Position numbers and translations under genes: made by a program. Below, one piece after another: positions 11,441 through 22,379 of a stretch of 64,000 bases of DNA. Positions within the stretch are counted from its first letter, which is position 1, and every line of letters starts with the position of its first letter. Location: contig NC_068567.1 of the NCBI RefSeq assembly GCF_025698545.1, forward strand, positions 6,634,001 through 6,698,000, in the 5' to 3' direction. Below the pieces are notes generated by a model. The model was given only the letters and a program-made list of their open reading frames with translations, was not told the DNA's origin and made no database searches. The stretch comes from Gossypium raimondii (Eukaryota; Streptophyta; Magnoliopsida; Malvales; Malvaceae).

Positions 11441-13020
11441 AGTACTTGTGCATACAAGATAATATATATATTGGAAAAAGACTTTTACCGTTAGAAAATG
11501 AATCACTTTTCAAAGAATTTATTTGTAGGATAGTGATTCTTAAAATTTCCTTTTATTGGAATACATTCGTTTTATGGTTTATAGAGTTTCTTTCGGGATT
11601 TGTAACTGTCTCTTTCAACAATATTATCTCTAATATTTGAACTTGAGTTCTTTCTTACAAATGTAATGTAGTTATACTTGTTAGTGAGTGGTTCCTAGAT
11701 TTGATGTATTGACAAGCATCAATTTTTGTGAGATAACGTTCCGTTGGGGATTAATTTCTCACATGGGAGTGTAATTCCTTTGGATACAGGTGAGAAAGTA
11801 GTGTGAACAAAATGTGACTCGATTAGGAAAAAAATTATAATTTCAAATTAAATAGTTTGACTTAGATTTCGAGCTAACTTAAATAAATAGCTTGAATTTG
11901 TTGAGGCTGTAATGAGAAGTACCACGAGTAATGTTTGCTGTTGTCTGGCATTGTTCAGCCTCATAACTTATTTACAAATTAACAATTTTTATAAACAAAA
12001 CCTTTGGGCTATGATCTTTGTTGATATTTTGAACGGTGTGAGCTCATATATGATGTCCAAATTGTTTATAGAAACATATTTGGAGATTGGTTTGGATTGG
12101 ATAAAGAAAATCGAATTCCTTATTTTAAGGAGATTAGATTGGACCAGGTAACTTGGTAATAAATCCTAAAGACTTTAAAACTTATCTTGGACTTATTGAA
12201 GATATTCTCTATATTGATTAACTGGCTACTTTAAAGGGAAGATTGATTGTAATTGATCTTGATAAGCCTGAAACTCTTATATATTGAAAGGCTTGCAAAG
12301 GTAAAAGAATGTGGAGAATTGTTTAAAACTTGTCTTTTAGAGTGCATTTTAGAAGTAAACGGGTGATTCACTTGGTTTACAAATTAAGTTTTCAGAAAGA
12401 AACTTAGAAAAGATTGAATTTTAAATACTATCTTAGACGTTGTAAAATTAAATTTAAATATTTTAAAGGACCACGACATCAGTTGGTGTTGAAATATTTA
12501 CCTTGATTCTAAGGGGGTATGAAAAACTTGACACATGATAAACATCATTAAACTCAATACTCGTAAGTGTTGAGATATCTCCTAAAATACTCATATCTTG
12601 GGCACTTTCGAACACACTTATTTTAGTAAATAATATTCTTTTCATGTAAAAAGAAAATCGAAAATGTATAGAATTAAGTTATTAAAAATTAATGTGGTTT
12701 TAAGAAAAAAGTGTTATCCAATTTATTATATTAGACTATAAAATTTTCAAGGATCAAAATAAAAAATTAGAGGGGCCGAATTCAAATTTACCCTATTCTG
12801 AAAAATATGGTATTTAAAGAAATATAAAAGAATTTAGGGAGACCAAACATAAATATTCCATTTTTGAATAGATCGCAGAAGATAGAACTTGAAATTCTTT
12901 AGAGGGCCGAACACAAAATTTCCTTTTTTCGATAGGATAATAAAAGCTTAAGAAGAGTGAAAATTTTATGCCTACGCCCCTGATGTGGCTTTCATTTGTT
13001 AATACCTAGCATCAATGTAC
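11441..13020. other. Long gene-free stretch
   Basis: No coding family, RNA or clean repeat was recognised. Open frames here (for example 11446-11640 and 11912-12151) lack family motifs. 12700-13000 holds phrases such as 'gaggggccgaattcaaa' and 'gggccgaacacaaaa' that suggest decayed dispersed repeats. Confidence 0.4.
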
Positions 13021-13024
13021 CCTT

Positions 13025-13385
13025 AAAAATATGGCATAATGATTTTTTGGCCCTCCAACTTTATAAAAAGTCATTTTAGCCATCCGTTTAATTTTTCGTC
13101 TCTTTTAGCTCTTGAACTTGCATTATTTGTCAAATCACCCAAAATTGATGGAAAAGTTAGTTTTTGTTAACTTTGCTGACATGGCATACATGTGGATTGC
13201 CACGGGTATGCCACACTAGCAAGTAATTATATTTTTAAAAATTAAAAATATTAAAAAATATATATTTTTGAATTTTTGAATTTTAAATAAAATTAAGTAA
13301 TTACTGATATAACATCCACATGGCAATCCATTTCGGGGTAATTTGAGAAACAACTCAAGTTGAAGGTTAAACAATATATTATTTA
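13025..13385. repeat. MITE-like dispersed repeat
   Basis: This is a short non-coding block. One side carries 'acatgtggattgccac' near 13190, and its near reverse complement 'cacatggcaatcca' lies near 13317, giving a stem around an AT-rich loop. The phrases 'ggccctccaactttataaaa' and 'caactcaagttgaaggtt' are typical of abundant plant repeats. Confidence 0.4.
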
Positions 13386-13996
13386 ATTAAAGGAAAAAAG
13401 ATTTAAAATGTAATATAGAAATTATAGTTGCTTCATTTCTCACGGCTTGTTCCAAATTAATATATATGTTTTGTAGAATGAGAAAAATAAAGGATTTGAA
13501 AAAGCTTTTGAATCCATGAATACATCTTTTATTATTCTTTATGATCAAATTGGTCCATCGTAAACAAAATTACAAAAAAATATACATTTTTTAAAATTTC
13601 TCAACCGTGACCCCGTTCACCTAGATATTTAGCTTTCTAGATGGTCAAGTCTTCCCAAGCATTTGACTCTATTTTTTAAAATTGTTTCTCCTTCGACTTT
13701 TCATAGTTCTTCTTATAATAATAAACTAATAAAACAAAATTAATCGCCTTCTTATCTAACCAAATTTCAATAAATACATTTTTTTAATGAAATTCTTTAT
13801 GCGGGGTGGTATTATTTTGGACTATTTCTTTGTCAATGAATCATATCCAATGATGAAATTGCTAAGCTTCAAAATGCAGTATATAAATGGCATGCTAGTT
13901 TCTCATTTCTTCCCACACCTCAACCTCAAACACTATCCACTTCATAAATTCTGTTTGTGTGTTCAATCCAATTGTTTGTATAATTAGAAGAGAAAA
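13386..13996 (+). promoter_or_regulatory. PR-10 copy 4 upstream region
   Basis: TATATAAAT at 13880-13888 is a good TATA box about 110 bp before the ATG. The flanking sequence differs from the copy 1-3 promoters, in keeping with copy 4 belonging to a separate PR-10 subclade. Otherwise AT-rich and without genes. Confidence 0.5.
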
Positions 13997-14592
13997 ATGG
14001 GTGTTTTCACAAAAGAAGCAGAGGTGAGTACCCCACTCCCACCAGCCAAGGCTTTCAAGGCCTTTGCTGTAGATATCGAAAACCTAATGCCCAAAGTTGC
14101 CCCACAAACAGTCAAGAGCGTCGAGGTCCTTGAAGGAAATGGTGGCCCTGGTACTATCAGGAAGATCACCTTTGCTGAAGGTAATTTTTTCATTTTCTGT
14201 TCTTAAAAGGTGAACTACAAAATTTAGATGCAATTACATTAGTTAGGTGCCCATGATTCAAAATCTTGATTTGGTTGATAACAAATGCAGGGCATGGATT
14301 AAGTCATGCGAAACACAAGGTTGATGTATTAGACAAAGACAACTTGGTGTACGCTTACACTGTGATGGAAAGCGATTTTTTTAACAACAAGATCGAGAAA
14401 ATCAGTTACGACATCAAGTTTGTTGCAGCAGCTGATGGAGGGTCAACTGTTAAGGTAGCTGCCACGTTTTACACCGCCGGTGACACTGAGGTCACTCCCG
14501 ACTTAATGGCCCAGATCAAGGAAGCTTCCGAGAAGCGAGCCCTTGTTATGAAGGCTATTGAAAGTTACGTCTTGGCAAATCCCGATGCCTAA
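13997..14592 (+). CDS. PR10: PR-10 / Bet v 1 family protein, copy 4 (intact, two exons)
   Basis: Exon 1 is 13997-14180 and exon 2 is 14291-14592, with a 110-bp GT-AG intron in phase 1 at codon 62. The product is 161 residues, starts [20 protein letters not shown] and ends YVLANPDA. The glycine-rich loop at residues 47-52 is the canonical GNGGPG, followed by TIRK. The protein belongs to a different branch from copies 1-3 ([35 protein letters not shown]) and is the apparent parent type of the exon-2 relics at 33 and 49 kb. Role by family: cytosolic ligand-binding defence or stress protein. It is convergent with a U2 snRNA copy 397 bp downstream. A poly(A) signal, AATAAA, is visible near 14720. 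No disabling change is seen. Confidence 0.93.
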
Positions 14593-14988
14593 AACTGTGC
14601 TTTCATGGCGTTAATGGTGTGTGGTTTGGATATTTCATATGTTGTGTTACTCAAAAGCAGTGTTTGATTGGGTAATAAGTGATTTGTCTCTCTAGATTTG
14701 ATCATCTCTATTTCTATTGTAATAAAAGTCTTTGGAGTTGTTATTATGTTTGATATATGAGAGTGAAGAATATACTTGCAGGTTTTCTTTAGGTGCCTCG
14801 TATACTGCTTTTTACAAATTTCTTAATTTTAAAAAAGAAAAACAAAATTACAAATAGCTACATTATAAGCACATTAATTCAGAGTCGAATGTTCAGATTC
14901 AAATAATTCTTAATATTAACTTAGCAAAGATAATTATTATCAACGATTGCTGATTGCATGAACTAGTGAAAATTATTTAACTAAAATT
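14593..14988. other. PR-10/U2 intergenic spacer, unit A
   Basis: This is the 3' flank of PR-10 copy 4. Parts of it (14755-14975) recur at 43383-43611 and, in part, at 33620-33710 and 48480-48600. It is the shared spacer of the PR-10 plus U2 module. No gene. Confidence 0.6.
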
Positions 14989-15186
14989 GGGTGCGGTACG
15001 CCGGGCCCACGCAATAGTGCAAAACCAGGGCAACGATCGAGAGCCCAAGTAGCAAGCTACGGTGATGGACTCTCCCACTTAAAAAATAAATTTAATATCT
15101 TGTGATCCAATGGATCACGTATCAGATATTAAACTGATAAGAACAGATACTACACTTGATCTTAGCCAAAATGCCGAGAAAGGTAT
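14989..15186 (-). ncRNA. U2 snRNA copy A (diverged, probable pseudogene)
   Basis: On the minus strand the sequence has the U2 5' end (ATACCTTTCTCGG), the branch-point-recognition GTAGTA at about nt 34-39, the ATCAGTTTAATATCTGATA hairpin, a GTGATCC/GGATCAC hairpin, an A/T-rich Sm-type site and the 3' end near the CACC motif, 198 nt in all. It has more changes than the other copies. One is C to A at about nt 15, which breaks the closing pair of stem I; many lie in the 3' third. U2 is the snRNA of the U2 snRNP that pairs with the intron branch point. Upstream elements are still present (15211-15262). Most likely a decaying copy. Confidence 0.8.
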
Positions 15187-15210
15187 GCTTTCAATCATCA
15201 AGCATCAGGC

Positions 15211-15262
15211 AATTTAAAGCCTGCTTCTCGCCTGTTCTTTCGTACTCTTCCTGATGTGGGAT
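15211..15262 (-). promoter_or_regulatory. U2 copy A USE and TATA-like box
   Basis: TGATGTGGGAT at 15252-15262 is the reverse complement of ATCCCACATCA, one base from the plant snRNA upstream sequence element RTCCCACATCG. An AATTTAAA box at 15211-15218 stands in the TATA position. About 33 bp separate them, the spacing of polymerase II-type plant snRNA genes. Confidence 0.75.
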
Positions 15263-15527
15263 TTTATGCAAATCAGCTATAAAAGAGCCGCCTACTGGTG
15301 CTCCTATAAAGACTGAATCCTTCCTGAATAGACTGGTTCTGGGCCACTTAGGATTTGAATCAACAACCAAGGCACCTTTCAACAAGAAAACCACTGCATT
15401 TGCAATTTGTAAAACACACCACGAATAGGATTATGACTCTGCTCAACGAAAGGCTAAAATGACTCATTTTATAAAGTTAGTGGACTAAATAAGTTATTAT
15501 GTAAAAAAAAAAATTAATATTTGAATT
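15263..15527. other. U2 upstream spacer
   Basis: Conserved flank of the U2 module; the text around 'ttctgggcca' and 'aggatttga' recurs upstream of the other U2 copies. The small minus-strand open frame 15191-15394 is this flank, not a gene. Confidence 0.5.
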
Positions 15528-16150
15528 AGGGGTGACCGTTCGAATGAATCGAGTTAAAAGTTCGGTGACGAGTCTTATTTTATCATCTTAACTTGATTTG
15601 AATTTTTTTCCGAATTGAATCGAGTAAAATGAAATTCGAGTGAGTTGAATCGAATAAAATTGTTCGAGTTAAATTTAAAAAATTAAACATGTCAAATTAA
15701 AATTTTATTACAATATTCAAATTTCATGTTACAACACATAAATTTGAAACCATATATTTTGAAAACTCATTCAAAGCAACATAAGAGGGAAAAGAAAGAT
15801 ACTTTAGTATGATAAACTTGAATCATTAATTTATAAGGTTATTTTAGATTCTTTTTATATTCTTTAGATTTTTTTATTTTTGTAATATTTTAAAATTTTA
15901 TAAATATAATATTTAGAATTTTAAAATTTATTTTGAATTATTTTGTAATTATTGTTGAGAGAGACCAATTTGTTCATTTCCAAAATTGAAAAAGATCAAA
16001 TGTGTATTGCACCAATTAGCTATTTGAGTTATTCGAATTGTAAAATTTAACTCAACTCGAACTTGAAACTCTAATTACTTATTTGAGTTGACTCAAAAAA
16101 AAACTGAATGACTCAATTCAATTAACTTAGAATTCAAATTTTTTTAGTTG
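15528..16150. repeat. Dispersed TCGAG/TCGAATT repeat, copy 2
   Basis: It opens with GGGGTGACCGTTCGAATGAA and runs on with TCGAGTT-rich sequence. The right end has AACTCAACTCGAACTTGAAA and a 'gctaaacccta' terminus. This is the same family as 9636-10515. Non-coding. Confidence 0.5.
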
Positions 16151-17005
16151 AATGCTAAACCCTACTTTGGCTTACCAAAACTTTGAAAAACAAACACTGC
16201 ATTTGCAATCTCTAAATCACACCAGGAATAGGATTATGGCTCTGCTCAAAGAAGAAATAATGGCAAAAGCATTAGTTTTATCTATGTTGAACTGGAAGTC
16301 CTTGTACAACATTGTTTCCAGGATAGAAGTCTTCCGCTTTGGATCATCGCAGACGAACCTTCCCATAAACAAACAGTACACAGTTCTGTATCAGACACCT
16401 TTTCTTTCATTGTAAAAAGCAAGTTTAGATTGAATCCCAATCAAATACGTGAACATGCTGCTTCGGTTCGCATGTGACACTCTGCCAGGCAATAGGCAAG
16501 CCATCCACAAGTTGTAATTTCAATGGTTTACTTTCTTTCTTGTTTCCGTCTCCTATATCTTTTGTTTTATTATTCTTTTTCTATTCTACAGCTTTGGACT
16601 CTACAATTTTTGTCATTTTCATGGAGAATAGGAGAATATAAGCTGACTTAGCCGATATCTGTTTTCAAGATTTATTATTACAGAGTTCTTTCTTAACCTT
16701 CTTTTGATATTGACTGCTTTCAAGATCCATATATTTTGTTCTCCATGATAAGCTTACATCTGTTTCATGTCCAACGATATGTAAGGTCAGTACGCAAACC
16801 AGAATCAATTTTGCAAGTTATCTTCGGTGATTTCCAGACTACATTTAAAAGTTTCAATAAAATATGAAGAAATTGATCACCTACCTAGGCTTTGAAAGAG
16901 CCTAATATTCTTCATTACTCTCACTCTATAAATACTACATCATCCGGTTTACATCTTCACAGCTCAAAATCCTGTTCGATCATTTCGTAAAATCAGTAGA
17001 AAATA
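16151..17005 (+). promoter_or_regulatory. PR-10 copy 3 upstream region
   Basis: From about 16690 the sequence matches the copy 2 promoter; CTATAAATA at 16925-16933 is the TATA box. The upstream part (16186-16830) is repeated in inverted orientation at 47279-47895, and a fragment (about 16430-16530) recurs at 42315-42415. The plus-strand open frame 16152-16415 lies in this repeated flank, and its minus-strand counterpart is at 47653-47865; neither has a recognised family. Confidence 0.5.
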
Positions 17006-17592
17006 ATGGGTGTTTTCACATACGAATCTGAGATTGTTACTGCAATCCCACCAGCCAAGATGTTTAAGGCTTGCATCCTTGACGGCGACACTCTCATTCC
17101 CAAGATTGTTCCTCAGGTTTTTAATAGTGTTGAGTACTTGGAAGGTAATGGTGAGCCTGGGAGCATCAGGAAGGTCACCTTTGCACAAGGTTATTTTCAT
17201 TCAACTTCATATTTTGAGCCAAATCTAATATATGATTAAGTTTGAAGGAAAGAAGGATGAAAGTGATGTGGCTTTTGGACATGTATGTTTCAGGAAATCA
17301 ATTCAATTACATGAAACAGAAGGTAGAAGCATTAAACACAGAAAAATTTGAGTACATTTACAGTGTGATTGAAGGCGATCCGCTGATGAACATGCTCGAC
17401 AAAATAACTTAGGAAATAAAGTTAGAAGACTCTCCAGGTGGGGGATCCATATGTAAGACTAGTAGTAAGTATTACACCATTGGTGACATTGAGCTCAAGG
17501 AAGAGGCAATCAAGGCAGGCAAAGAAAAGGCTTCGGGTGTATTGTTCAAGTCCATCGAAGCCTACCTCGTCGCAAATCCTAACGCCTATTGA
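17006..17592 (+). pseudogene. PR-10 copy 3, nonsense-mutated
   Basis: Exon 1 is 17006-17189 and exon 2 is 17294-17592, with a 104-bp GT-AG intron in phase 1 at codon 62. The frame is open except for a TAG at 17410-17412, codon 101, where copies 1 and 2 have TAC for tyrosine (ITYE). A protein ending there would be 100 of about 160 residues and would lack the long C-terminal helix. Splice sites, promoter and 3' end look intact, so it may still be transcribed. Glycine-rich loop GNGEPG. Apart from that stop it is the closest relative of copy 2, with the same extra residue in SGVLFKAIE. Either a recent pseudogene or a single sequence error. Confidence 0.85.
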
Positions 17593-19675
17593 GATTGCAT
17601 TCACTACAATGAATATCAAGAAATTGGCCTTCTCCTCTTCTAGCTTTTACTTCTGCAGCAAATGAGCTTCAAATTTCTAATAAAGACTTCATAGTTTGCC
17701 TGAAATAAACAAAAGAGCAGACAATGTATTTACTGAATCTTGTTGTGTGAGATATTCATTGAGAATAAAGAGTTGGTCATCTTTCATCTGAATAATCCTT
17801 GTCCTATTAACCACCTTTAATCATTAGTTGCATGAGTTAAATGTTATAGAGCTGGCTCATTGATTAAACATGTGTAGTTCATAATCCATTTACTCAAGAC
17901 ATTTACCTGAAAATTTAACAATTTCAGTTATGATTCTATGATCTGAAAAATTTTCCTCTCATAGTATTTACTACTGCCAGAGGATTCTGGATTAGTCTTG
18001 CCAATAATTTCAACTAGACTCTTCAGTTTGTATATCTGTACTGAAAAAAATCAGTATGCAACACTCAACATTAAGTCGGTATTACATAATGCTAGAATTG
18101 ATGAATTAAAGGTACTCATTGACTGCAGGAACCTGATAACACGATAGAAAATGCAAGTGCTGAAGATGGTTTTAAGTACCCAACACTGAAAGCTCTAGGC
18201 TATAAAAACTGAAATGGGGTTAAAGTGGGTTTTTAGGAAAATCCTAGGGACAATTAAAGTATAAGATATTCACCTTTTGTTCTATCTTACAAGAACATAA
18301 CCATGTTAAATTTGGCACATAAATCACTGATCAACTGAATTTCTGGAACCACGTACGGTGGCTGTAGTAACATAATATTCAGGATTTCATGTTAATACTT
18401 TTGCTGCAACATGTTTATTTCTAGAAAACTAACAAACTATCACCGAAAGTACCATGTTGCTCCGACGATTCATTATTCTTCAAGTACCCATACAGCCATA
18501 CATGGTACTTATGTTATCCGGACATTAGTATGGGGATATGATCCTCATAAGACTCTAGATACATGAAACACATAATAAAATTGAAGATAACTGTGTTAGA
18601 TACATACGGCTGTCCGGAAATCTGACTAATTTAGAGTAATCTACTGATTACAATGTCAAAATTGAAGATAACTGTTGTTAGATCCAAGGTTTTGATTGCT
18701 TAAAATATTAGTGAATTAGAGTCTTTTCTTTTCAATCTTCTTCAGAGTTCCAATAATATTGGTCTCATGATTCACTGATTTGTCGGTTTATGGTAAGCTT
18801 GATGTTGTATATTGAAGAGATAAGTAAGATATGTACACAAACCAGAATCATTTGAAAATTTTTAGGTGCTTTTCTCGTACTTAAGTACAAAATTTCACTA
18901 AATGGAAAAAAATCGCATAAAATATAAAGAAATCACCAAAGATTCCAGAGGGCCTAAAACTCACAAACAATTATATATCAGATATGTACATCATCAGCAA
19001 ACATAAGTAATAATTGAGGTTTTAATTAGAAAGAAATTTTAATTAATTAATCTAGAGTCATTGCTCTTATTCTTGAAATAGATATTAATATAATTTAAGA
19101 ATTTTTACGGATCAATATACTAAATAAAAAATTGTGTAATTTCGATTGATAGTGATAAATGAAATCTAGTTGAATTTTTCCTGAATATCCGTGTCTATTA
19201 CTTAATTAAATTAATTAATTCTAATTTTAAATCAATCACTTGAATTATTCAACTAAATAATAGAAAGATAATAATTATTAGTACTTTTAATTGATTCACA
19301 ACTAATCATTAGGATAATATAACCATGTTAAGTTTGGCACTTGAAACATTGATCAAACCGAGTTTCTATCACTATGGTGGTGGTTATAAAATGTTTCTGT
19401 AAGGATATCAGATTTCTAACACCTTTCTAAAGTCATGTTATTTTGTGACTTTTGCTGCAACATGTCAACCAACAACAATGCGGAGCCAGAATACTAATAA
19501 TAACATTGGGACAAACTAAAACTAGAAATGTTATATAAGAATTAATTTAAACATATAAATAATTAATTCAAAATAAACAATATTCCAACAATAAATTCAT
19601 CAACCAATTATCTTTCAACGATAAATTCATCCTTCATCCCTTGCGTTAATAAATCAAACTTCTAGAACTGGAATT
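17593..19675. other. Duplicated PR-10 downstream spacer with two relict promoter blocks
   Basis: No coding sequence. 17593-18900 repeats 7092-8265, including the promoter-like segment 18690-18900 with no exon after it. A third partial copy of the inner part (around 'tttggcacttgaaacattga') lies at 19320-19470. 18900-19320 is AT-rich. 19570-19675 is the flank of U2 copy B. Together these suggest further PR-10 copies once stood here and were lost. Confidence 0.5.
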
Positions 19676-19873
19676 GGGTGTGGTGCGCCAGGCCCAAGCA
19701 ATAGTGCAAAACCTGGGCGACGCTCGAGAACCCCAGTAGCAAGCTACTGTGATGGACTCTCCCACTCGAAAAATAAATTTAATATCGTGTGATCCAATGG
19801 ATCACGTATCAGATATTAAACTGATAAGAACAGATACTACACTTGATCTTAGCCAAAAGGCCGAGAAAGGTAT
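19676..19873 (-). ncRNA. U2 snRNA copy B (best preserved)
   Basis: This is a 198-nt minus-strand gene with the U2 5' end ATACCTTTCTCGGCC, an intact stem I (GGCC-UUUU-GGCU), GTAGTA at about nt 34-39 for branch-point pairing, the ATCTGATA-type hairpin, a perfect 7-bp GTGATCC/GGATCAC stem, the A/T-rich Sm-type site and a CAGTAGC/GCTACTG stem in the 3' domain. Its product would be the RNA of the U2 snRNP in the nucleus. It has a USE and a TATA-like box (19898-19949). The 5' half agrees with the known plant U2 consensus as I recall it; activity cannot be judged from sequence. Confidence 0.88.
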
Positions 19874-19897
19874 GCTTTCAATCATCAAGCATCGGGC

Positions 19898-19949
19898 AAT
19901 TTAAAGCCTGCTTCTCGCCTGTTCTTTCGTACTCTTCCTGATGTGGGAT
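19898..19949 (-). promoter_or_regulatory. U2 copy B USE and TATA-like box
   Basis: TGATGTGGGAT at 19939-19949 (reverse complement ATCCCACATCA) and AATTTAAA at 19898-19905, about 33 bp apart. This matches the polymerase II arrangement of plant U2 genes rather than the shorter polymerase III spacing of U6. Confidence 0.78.
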
Positions 19950-20371
19950 ATTTTGCAAATCAGCTAGAAAAGAGCCGCCTACAGGTGCTCCTATAAAGAC
20001 TGAACCCTTCCTGAATAGACTGATTCTGGGCCATTTAGGATTTGATTCAACAATCAGGTTCTACAACTGAAGTCAAAAGATTGACAAGCATCTTACAAGG
20101 TATGATAAAATGTTACAAAAATAAAAAAAGAAACATGTGACAATTTTTTAAAATTATTTGTAAAATAAAAAAATACATTTAGTATATCAAATATTAACCT
20201 TTTATATAATAAATTAAAACTAAATTTTATATTGAATTACTTTATTATTACAATGTATTTTCATTAACTAAGAAAAAGGAAATTGGCACTGCTGACAAAG
20301 GCTGATGTCGTAGGTCTTGAGCACTCAAGTTCAAATCTCATGGTAACTCTTAAATGGGAGAAATATGTTTA
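19950..20371. other. U2 copy B upstream spacer, up to the Copia junction
   Basis: The stretch matches 38603-39055 upstream of U2 copy C, including 'ggctgatgtcgtaggtct'. The match stops at about 20371, where Copia sequence begins. Confidence 0.6.
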
Positions 20372-20689
20372 AGGATAATGATATTTTGATAGTCTTTCTT
20401 TATGTTGATGATCTCTTGCTAATGGGAAATGATGCATGGTTGCTTGAGGAATTCAAGGAGGAGATGACGAAGGTTTTTGAGATGACAGATCTTGGATTGA
20501 TGTCCTTTTTTCTTGAAATGAAAATTAAACAGGCTAAGCATGAAGTATTCATCCACCAGAAGAAGTACGCCAAGGAAATCTTGAAGAAATTCAAACTTGA
20601 AGAATGCAAGGAAGTAAGTACTCTTATGAATCAAAAGGAGAAGCTATATAAAGAAGATGGAGCTGATAAAGTTGATGACAAACGCCAGT

Positions 20690-21345
20690 TGGATAACAAA
20701 CGCCGCTAAAGATCGATCATTAGCGGCGCTTCATGGAAAACGCCGCTGAAAATAAGCATTAGCGGCGTTTTCCAGAAAGTGCCGCAAAATACCTAAGCCT
20801 AACGACGCCGTTTTCCAAGCTTTCAGAAATTTAGCGACGTTTTTGAGAATGCACCACAAAAAAACCTAAGCCCAACGACGTCGTTTTCTGAGCTTTCGGA
20901 GATTTAGTGGCGTTTTTAAGTAATCGTCTCTAATGTTCAGGGCTTTAGCGGCGTTTACCAGAAAGCGCCGCAAAAAACCTAAGCCCAACGACGCCGTTTA
21001 CCGAGATTTCGGGGATTTAGCGGTGTTTTCGGGAAAGCGCCGCTAGTGCTCAGGGACTTCGTGGCGTTTTTAAGCCCAACACCGTTTTCTGAGCTTTCGG
21101 GGATTTAGCGGCATTTCGGAGAAAGCGCCGCAAATGCTCAGGGATTTAGCGGCGTTTCGGAGAAAGCGCCGCAAAAAAACCTAAGCCCAACGATGCCGTT
21201 TTCTGAGCTTTTCCGGGATTTAGCGGCGTTTCTAAAAAACGCTGCTAATGAACCTAAGCCCAACGATGCCGTTTTCTGAGCTTTCGGGGATTTAGCGGCA
21301 TTTTTCGAAAAGCGCCGCTAATGCTCAAGGATTTAAAATAATTTA
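20690..21345. repeat. CACTA left sub-terminal repeats, block 1
   Basis: There are about ten imperfect repeats of TTTAGCGGCGTTTT...AAAGCGCCGC alternating with CCTAAGCCCAACGACGCCG. Each carries short AGCGGCG/CGCCGCT palindromes. In CACTA elements such arrays are the binding sites of the TNPA protein. Confidence 0.85.
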
Positions 21346-21519
21346 AAATATTTGCTAAAAATGGAAAAATTAAAATACTATTATTTAAAATATTTTTAAA
21401 GTTTTTTGGATACATTACTGATTTTTTTAGTTTATATATTAAATAATTTCTTATATAATCGTAAAGGAGATAGTATTAATTTTAAAATATTGAATTAATT
21501 ATCACTATAGTATATGGTT

Positions 21520-22145
21520 TAGAGTTTAAGGAGTAGGCCGATGTATGGGTTTAGGGTTTGGGATTTAAGGTTTAGGGGTTAGGTGTTATGTTTTAAGGGT
21601 TAGGGGGATTTAGGGGTTAGGAGTTATACTTTAGGGGTTAATGGATTTAGGGGTAAGGGGTTAGGGTTTATGGATTTGGGGTTTAAGGTTTAGGGCTTCA
21701 ACGGTTAGGTTAGAGTTTAAGTTTAGATTAATTAGTTTTATTAATTTTTATATTAAATATGTTCTTATATATTTCTAAAATAGATATATAATAATAAATT
21801 TAATATATTGAAATTATGAGTATATAATTTAAATTTATTTATTTATCAATAAAATAAAATATTATAAATTTCAAACTTTATACAAAAAAATAAATATTAT
21901 AAAGATAATATTACAAAAAGTTTTTACTATTAATTATTTTTTAATCAATTATAACTATTTTATGATTATTAAAGATTTAGGGATTATTTTGGATGGCCGT
22001 GCTATTTTAAGGATTAGGGGGTTATGGATTTAGGGTTTCAGATACAAAGGTTAAGGGTTTAGGGGTTACGAGTTACGAGTTAAGGGTTAGTTGTTAAAGA
22101 TTTAGGGTTTAGGGTTTCAGGGGTCGAATAAGGGTTTTAGGTTAG
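21520..22145. repeat. Degenerate TTTAGGG-like arrays inside the CACTA element
   Basis: Runs such as 'tttaggggttaggagtta' and 'ggtttagggtttcag' fill 21520-21720 and 21960-22145. They resemble the plant telomere unit TTTAGGG but are irregular and interstitial. Similar runs lie in the second CACTA element (44200-46960). Confidence 0.7.
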
Positions 22146-22379
22146 TTTAGATTAATTTCTTTAAATAATATTTAAAAAAATCAATCTAAAGTACCAATTG
22201 ATATATTTAAATATTATTTTAAATAGAATTCATAAATAAGTTAAAAAATATATTGATATATATTATATGGATGGATATATATTTAGGTATAATTATTTAT
22301 TTTGGAAATATATATATATAGGACCAAATACATAAGAAATGAAATAAAAAAAACAAAAAATGACAAAAAAAACTAAAAT

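Noticed and set aside
15191-15394. Open frame next to U2 copy A (and 38221-38445, 48244-48429 at the other U2 copies)
   Set aside because: These are the U2 RNA body or its conserved flanks read by chance as protein.
16152-16415. A conserved small protein gene (also 47653-47865 on the minus strand)
   Set aside because: The two frames are copies of one duplicated flank; no family motif and no independent sign of coding.
21520-22145. A true telomere or chromosome end
   Set aside because: The TTTAGGG-like words are irregular, interstitial and confined to CACTA elements, with ordinary sequence on both sides.
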